Shown: piece after piece, positions 26,892 to 30,682 of the stretch
Layout of the letters: each line of letters begins with the position of its first letter
Numbering within the stretch: position 1 is the stretch's first letter
Source of the DNA: a virus
Length of the DNA stretch: 30,682 nt
IMG/VR virus record: IMGVR_UViG_3300038420_000062
Coordinates: 1-30,682 of that record
Direction: 5' to 3' (one strand)
The notes under the pieces: generated by a model
Databases searched by the model: none
Told to the model about the DNA's origin: nothing
The model's input: only the letters and a program-made list of their open reading frames with translations
Program-made: the position numbers and the translations under genes

Positions 26892-29800
26892 ATGGCCAAG
26901 CCCGAGCTGACCAGCTTCGAGAGCGACTGGAACAAGGCGGTCGCCTGGGCGCAGGGCCTCGGCGTCGGGATGAACTCGGTCCTCCCCGTCTACCAGATGG
27001 ACCAGCAGCGGGTCGCGCAGGGCGACTACATGATGTCGGCGGCCGAGCGCAACCGGGCCATTCTCGCCGCGGCCAACCCCAACAACGTGACGCCCTCACC
27101 GAGCGACACGCCCCACCCGAGCGCCGTGTTCTCCAACGCCCGCCGGGACCTGGGCATGATGATGACGGGCCTCGAGCCCACGCATCTCGTCTCCAACCTG
27201 TTCGACACCGTGAAGAACACGGTCGAAGACGTGATCCACCCGAGCCGGGTCGAGGGGGCGACCGCCGGCGCCACGGTCGCCAACTGGTTGCAGGACACCT
27301 TGCTCAGCTTCGTTCCGGGCGCCTACGACGTTGGCACGATGTTCCGGGGCGGCTCGGTCGGCGCCGGACTGAAGGATCTGGCCGACAACCCCCTGATCTC
27401 GCTGCTCGACCTGACTCCGGCATCCAAGGCGGCAACGGGTCTCGTGACGGGCGCGCTGGACAGCACGATCACCGGGGGAGCCATCGCTGACGCCATCGGC
27501 GTCTCTCCTGAGGCGCTCTCCCACATGGGACCGCTCAAGATGCTGGGCAACCTGATCGGGAACCACGAGCTCGCCGGCCGTTACGGCGTGCTCCCGGGCG
27601 GCGGGGCGCTCACTGCGGGCATGAAGGTCAGCGATGTGGTGCAGACCTGGCTCCAGAACTCGATCTTCGGGACCTCCAAGCCGGTCCAGGGTCTCGTGAC
27701 CGCCTTGATGACCGGCGACCAGCTCAAGACCGAGATCCAGCAGAACATGATGTACGACGCCAAGCAGGCCGTCGCCGCCCTGTCGCCCGAGCAGTACGAC
27801 CAGTTCAACCGGATCATGCTGGCCAACCAGACCCATGGAGACCAGATCGCCAAGGTCCTGGCCGATCCCCGGGTCGACCTGCCGGTGAAAGAGGCGATCA
27901 CCACCTACCTGCGCTACACCGATCGGTTCCTGCGCGAGGAGGCATCGGCGGCTTCCGACACGCTCAGCGGGGCGCGCCAGGCCGACGGCACCATGGGGCT
28001 CTACGCCACCAAGCAGTCCGATGCCGTGGTCGACGCCCGCAACGCCGCCGATGCCCAGCGCAAGGATTTCATCGAGGGGGCGAAGGTCAAGGCCGAGGAC
28101 CAGGGTGCCCTGCCCGCGGTCAGCAAGATCCGGGGGCTGACACCCGAGTCGACGCCCGCCGAGGCCGCACGGGCCGGGTTCGAGCAGCTCAAGGCCCGCA
28201 AGGGGCTGGACGGCATGAACGCCCTGGTGAGCAGGTCCGAGCTTCTCGACCGCCACGCGCTCGCCTTCGCTCCGAAGTTCGAGCAGGCCATCGCCGCCGC
28301 CGAGGACGCCATCCCGAAGGACGACCAATTCCTCGCCAACATCATCGACAAGCGCAAGGAGATCACGACCAAGGGCAAGGAGCGCGAGGTCAACCTGCCG
28401 CTCGGGACCAAGAAGGACTCGGCCCTCGCCGTGGTGGGCATGGCCCGCAACGCCCTGGAGGACCTGCGGAATGGGCACATCGACGACCTGGCGATCAGGG
28501 TCGATGCAGTGGCATCCAAGATGACCCGATGGGGCTACCACGAGATGGACGTGGCCGACACCGGCAGCCAAGCCCTGCTCGATCTGAAGTCCCAGGTCAC
28601 CGCGCTCCAGCGATATGTGAAGGAGCGCACAAGGGTCAACGACGAGATCGACAGGCGCATCGAGGGGGAGTACCACCGGGTCGGGAAGGAGACCAAGGAC
28701 CAGATCGACCTGCGCGAGCGCCAGACCGCCGACCTGAAGCAGCACCAGGCGCTCGAGCGCGGCCAACTGAAGCAGGCCACCTACCGTGCCCTCTCGCTCG
28801 CCCGGGAGAAGACGAACGCCCATCTGGAGGAGGCCGCGCACTGGTACGCCGCCGAGAAGCAGAAGCTCTACGACGGGGCCGACATCGAGGCCGACATGCA
28901 CGCCATGGAGATCGCCGTCGGGCTCCATGAGGCGCGCAACCGCAGCTATCCGAAGTTCGAGAAGGCCGTCGGGGCCATGGCCGATCAGGTCTACCAGCGC
29001 GCGCGCTCCCAGGAACGCCGCTTGCTGGACATCTGGCAGCGGTCCCAGAAGTATTGGCGCGACGAGCTGGAGAAGGACGAGCGCAAGATCACCGAGCAGT
29101 TCCGCACCAAGACCGAGCGGATGCGCCTCGATCACGAGAAGCAGACCGCCACCCTCGAGGACCTGCACGACTACCACCGGACGCTCGACGGCGAGATCCT
29201 GAAGGAAGCCTCGACCTACATGCAGCGGCTCGGGGACTTCCACCAGGCGGTGTACGACCACCCGCCCGATCAGTGGATGCCCATGCGCCGGGTCCTGTTC
29301 GAGAAGCATCTGATGGAGGCCGAGAACAAGGCCAGGGCCGTCGACTTCGTGGAGAGTCGCCTTCGCACCAAGTCGGGCTGGACCGAGACCGCCATCGAGA
29401 AGCTCCACGAGAACCACGACATACTCCGTGAGCTGGTCCACGAGGCCGTCGACGACGTGGTGAACGACCCGGACGCCTACGATCCCGAGTTGGTCGACGT
29501 GATGAAGGAGATGAAGACCTCGGTGGAGGCCTCGGCCCTGGAGGAGCTGCACAAGCTCTGGGCGGGTACCCAGCACTATCACGGTGGCAGGCTGGAGGTC
29601 GAAGGCCGGTTCCAATACCTGGAAGGCACGGGCAAGGTGTGGACCGAGGGCAAGATCGACGCTCCGATCTGGCTGCCGGCGGCCGACACCTTCGACCGGA
29701 TCTCGCAGAAGGTCACCACGTTCATCGGGAAGGGCGAGCCCAAGGTCGACGTGGCCTTCGCTCGGGCGAACAAGTACGTGAACACCCGCCATGACGTGGT

Positions 29801-30682
29801 GCTCGGGGTGACCAAGGCGATCAACCAGACGCTCGAGCACGATGCCCACATCGAGTTCCTCGAGCACTACATCGCCCCGATCGTCCTGAAGGGCGCCGAC
29901 ATCAGGGACTTCCTGCGCTCGATCACCAACAACGACGACGCCAGGACCCAGGCGCTCCTCGGGATCGACCTGGAGAAGGCCACGGTCAAGGGCTTCGAGG
30001 AAGCCGACATGAAGCGCATCGGGCTCCGCAAGTTCGATCCCCACTCCCTGTTCGGCTTCACCCTGCCCCGCTTCGGTGAGGATGCGCTGTACCTGCCCTC
30101 GGGCCTGGTGAAGGCCCTGGAAGGCATCAGGGACCAGGAGCAGCACCAGGACCATGGGCTCTGGGACAAGGGGATGCAGGTCTTCCGGTACTCGATCCTC
30201 GGACTCAGCCCCCGCTATACCGCCCACATCCTGTTCGGCGGGTCGATGCTGCTCGCGCTGCGCTCGACCGCCTACATGCCCTCGATCCTGCTCGACGCCG
30301 TGCGGGCGCTGCGCAACGGGGAGGTCGACCAGACCATCTTCCGCCAGCCGACCCAGGAAGGTTACGGACGATTCAACTTCGCCCTGACCGAGCACGCGCG
30401 CGCCGGTGGTCGCCAGCTCGGCACCCTGCTCGCCCAGGAGAACCTGGAGGTGACCCAAGGGGTCAAGCTCTATGCCGCCAAGCCCGCCCAGTGGCTCAAG
30501 GCCCTGGCCGACGTGAACTTCCGGCTGACCCGGCATATCACCCGGATGCAGAGCGCCGTGGCCTACTTCGACTACGCGGCCCGCGCCGAGCGCCGGGGCT
30601 ACTTCACCGATGCCATGGGCAACGTGGTCACGATGACCAAGGAGCGGGCGGCCGAGGAGGCCCAGCACCACGTCACCGAGGT
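26892..30682 (+). CDS. Giant internal/ejection virion protein (3' truncated by the window)
   Basis: At least 1263 residues, open from ATG 26892 to the right edge. The N-terminal 350 residues mix Gly/Ala-rich hydrophobic parts (GATAGATVANWLQDTLLSFV near 120) with helices. Residues about 570-830 are a very charged coiled coil (NDEIDRRIEGEYHRVGKETK, DLRERQTADLKQHQALERGQ). Near 1099-1140 is a hydrophobic stretch (YSILGLSPRYTAHILFGGSM, LLALRSTAYMPSILLDAVRA) that could enter a membrane. Size and place after the two Ala/Gln-rich genes fit T7 gp15/gp16-like ejection proteins. No lytic transglycosylase motif is seen in the visible part. No SD. Confidence 0.78.
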   Translation, partial: MAKPELTSFESDWNKAVAWAQGLGVGMNSVLPVYQMDQQRVAQGDYMMSAAERNRAILAAANPNNVTPSPSDTPHPSAVFSNARRDLGMMMTGLEPTHLVSNLFDTVKNTVEDVIHPSRVEGATAGATVANWLQDTLLSFVPGAYDVGTMFRGGSVGAGLKDLADNPLISLLDLTPASKAATGLVTGALDSTITGGAIADAIGVSPEALSHMGPLKMLGNLIGNHELAGRYGVLPGGGALTAGMKVSDVVQTWLQNSIFGTSKPVQGLVTALMTGDQLKTEIQQNMMYDAKQAVAALSPEQYDQFNRIMLANQTHGDQIAKVLADPRVDLPVKEAITTYLRYTDRFLREEASAASDTLSGARQADGTMGLYATKQSDAVVDARNAADAQRKDFIEGAKVKAEDQGALPAVSKIRGLTPESTPAEAARAGFEQLKARKGLDGMNALVSRSELLDRHALAFAPKFEQAIAAAEDAIPKDDQFLANIIDKRKEITTKGKEREVNLPLGTKKDSALAVVGMARNALEDLRNGHIDDLAIRVDAVASKMTRWGYHEMDVADTGSQALLDLKSQVTALQRYVKERTRVNDEIDRRIEGEYHRVGKETKDQIDLRERQTADLKQHQALERGQLKQATYRALSLAREKTNAHLEEAAHWYAAEKQKLYDGADIEADMHAMEIAVGLHEARNRSYPKFEKAVGAMADQVYQRARSQERRLLDIWQRSQKYWRDELEKDERKITEQFRTKTERMRLDHEKQTATLEDLHDYHRTLDGEILKEASTYMQRLGDFHQAVYDHPPDQWMPMRRVLFEKHLMEAENKARAVDFVESRLRTKSGWTETAIEKLHENHDILRELVHEAVDDVVNDPDAYDPELVDVMKEMKTSVEASALEELHKLWAGTQHYHGGRLEVEGRFQYLEGTGKVWTEGKIDAPIWLPAADTFDRISQKVTTFIGKGEPKVDVAFARANKYVNTRHDVVLGVTKAINQTLEHDAHIEFLEHYIAPIVLKGADIRDFLRSITNNDDARTQALLGIDLEKATVKGFEEADMKRIGLRKFDPHSLFGFTLPRFGEDALYLPSGLVKALEGIRDQEQHQDHGLWDKGMQVFRYSILGLSPRYTAHILFGGSMLLALRSTAYMPSILLDAVRALRNGEVDQTIFRQPTQEGYGRFNFALTEHARAGGRQLGTLLAQENLEVTQGVKLYAAKPAQWLKALADVNFRLTRHITRMQSAVAYFDYAARAERRGYFTDAMGNVVTMTKERAAEEAQHHVTE

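Noticed and set aside
27096-30671. A 1191-codon open frame on the - strand
   Set aside because: It is the antisense of the giant virion gene. The + strand frame is open from ATG 26892 to the edge with normal amino-acid use and coiled-coil periodicity, while the - strand product is a monotonous Leu/Val/Gly/Asp/His shadow typical of antisense GC-rich codons.

Overview
The window is about 30.7 kb of a tailed bacteriophage genome (free phage or prophage; neither end is a natural end). It is GC-rich, densely packed, and almost every gene starts inside the stop of the previous one (ATGA, GTGA, TGATG, TAATG overlaps). The virion gene set is podovirus-like: P22-type portal, head-tail adaptor, nozzle-like protein, very large internal/ejection-type proteins, and no tail tube, sheath, tape measure or tail-assembly frameshift. 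The host is probably an actinobacterium. That is inferred from the base composition, frequent GTG starts, and several genes with no Shine-Dalgarno (SD) sequence whose start codon sits exactly 6 bases after a TAnnnT-type -10 box, the layout of leaderless actinobacterial transcripts.

Region 1 (1-6697, + strand) is an early/DNA-metabolism block. It holds an alanine-rich gene tail, a four-cysteine PD-(D/E)XK nuclease, a Rad52-like single-strand annealing protein, several small unknown genes, a mosaic cluster of related coiled-coil genes that share exact repeats, an MT-A70 adenine methyltransferase, Cys-containing small proteins, a RusA-like Holliday-junction resolvase and a stand-alone DnaA DNA-binding domain. 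Nuclease, annealing protein and resolvase form a plausible recombination set.

Region 2 (6653-8648, - strand) is a small island of opposite polarity: a MerR/excisionase-type HTH protein, two small membrane proteins, a conserved phage protein with a GCGMDMGFHLVY motif, a basic small protein, a possible 20-residue leader peptide, and about 650 bases with no convincing gene that carry inverted repeats and a consensus-like promoter (TTGACA, 17 bases, TATCGT). A second TTGACA promoter lies just before the divergent switch to the + strand.

Region 3 (8821-30682, + strand) is the late block: minor/unknown proteins, an HTH protein, a membrane-anchored protein, small terminase candidate, large terminase, zinc-ribbon protein, portal, small basic proteins, an intergenic control region with two hairpins, scaffold candidate, major capsid protein, a probable head protein, a glycine-rich surface protein, a nozzle-like protein, a fibre-tip-like protein, an adaptor, two low-complexity internal virion proteins, a composition-shifted small gene and a giant coiled-coil virion protein that runs off the right edge. 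No DNA polymerase, integrase, endolysin, holin, tRNA or CRISPR was found.

All promoters and operators are read by eye from the sequence; all functions come from motif recognition without database searches.
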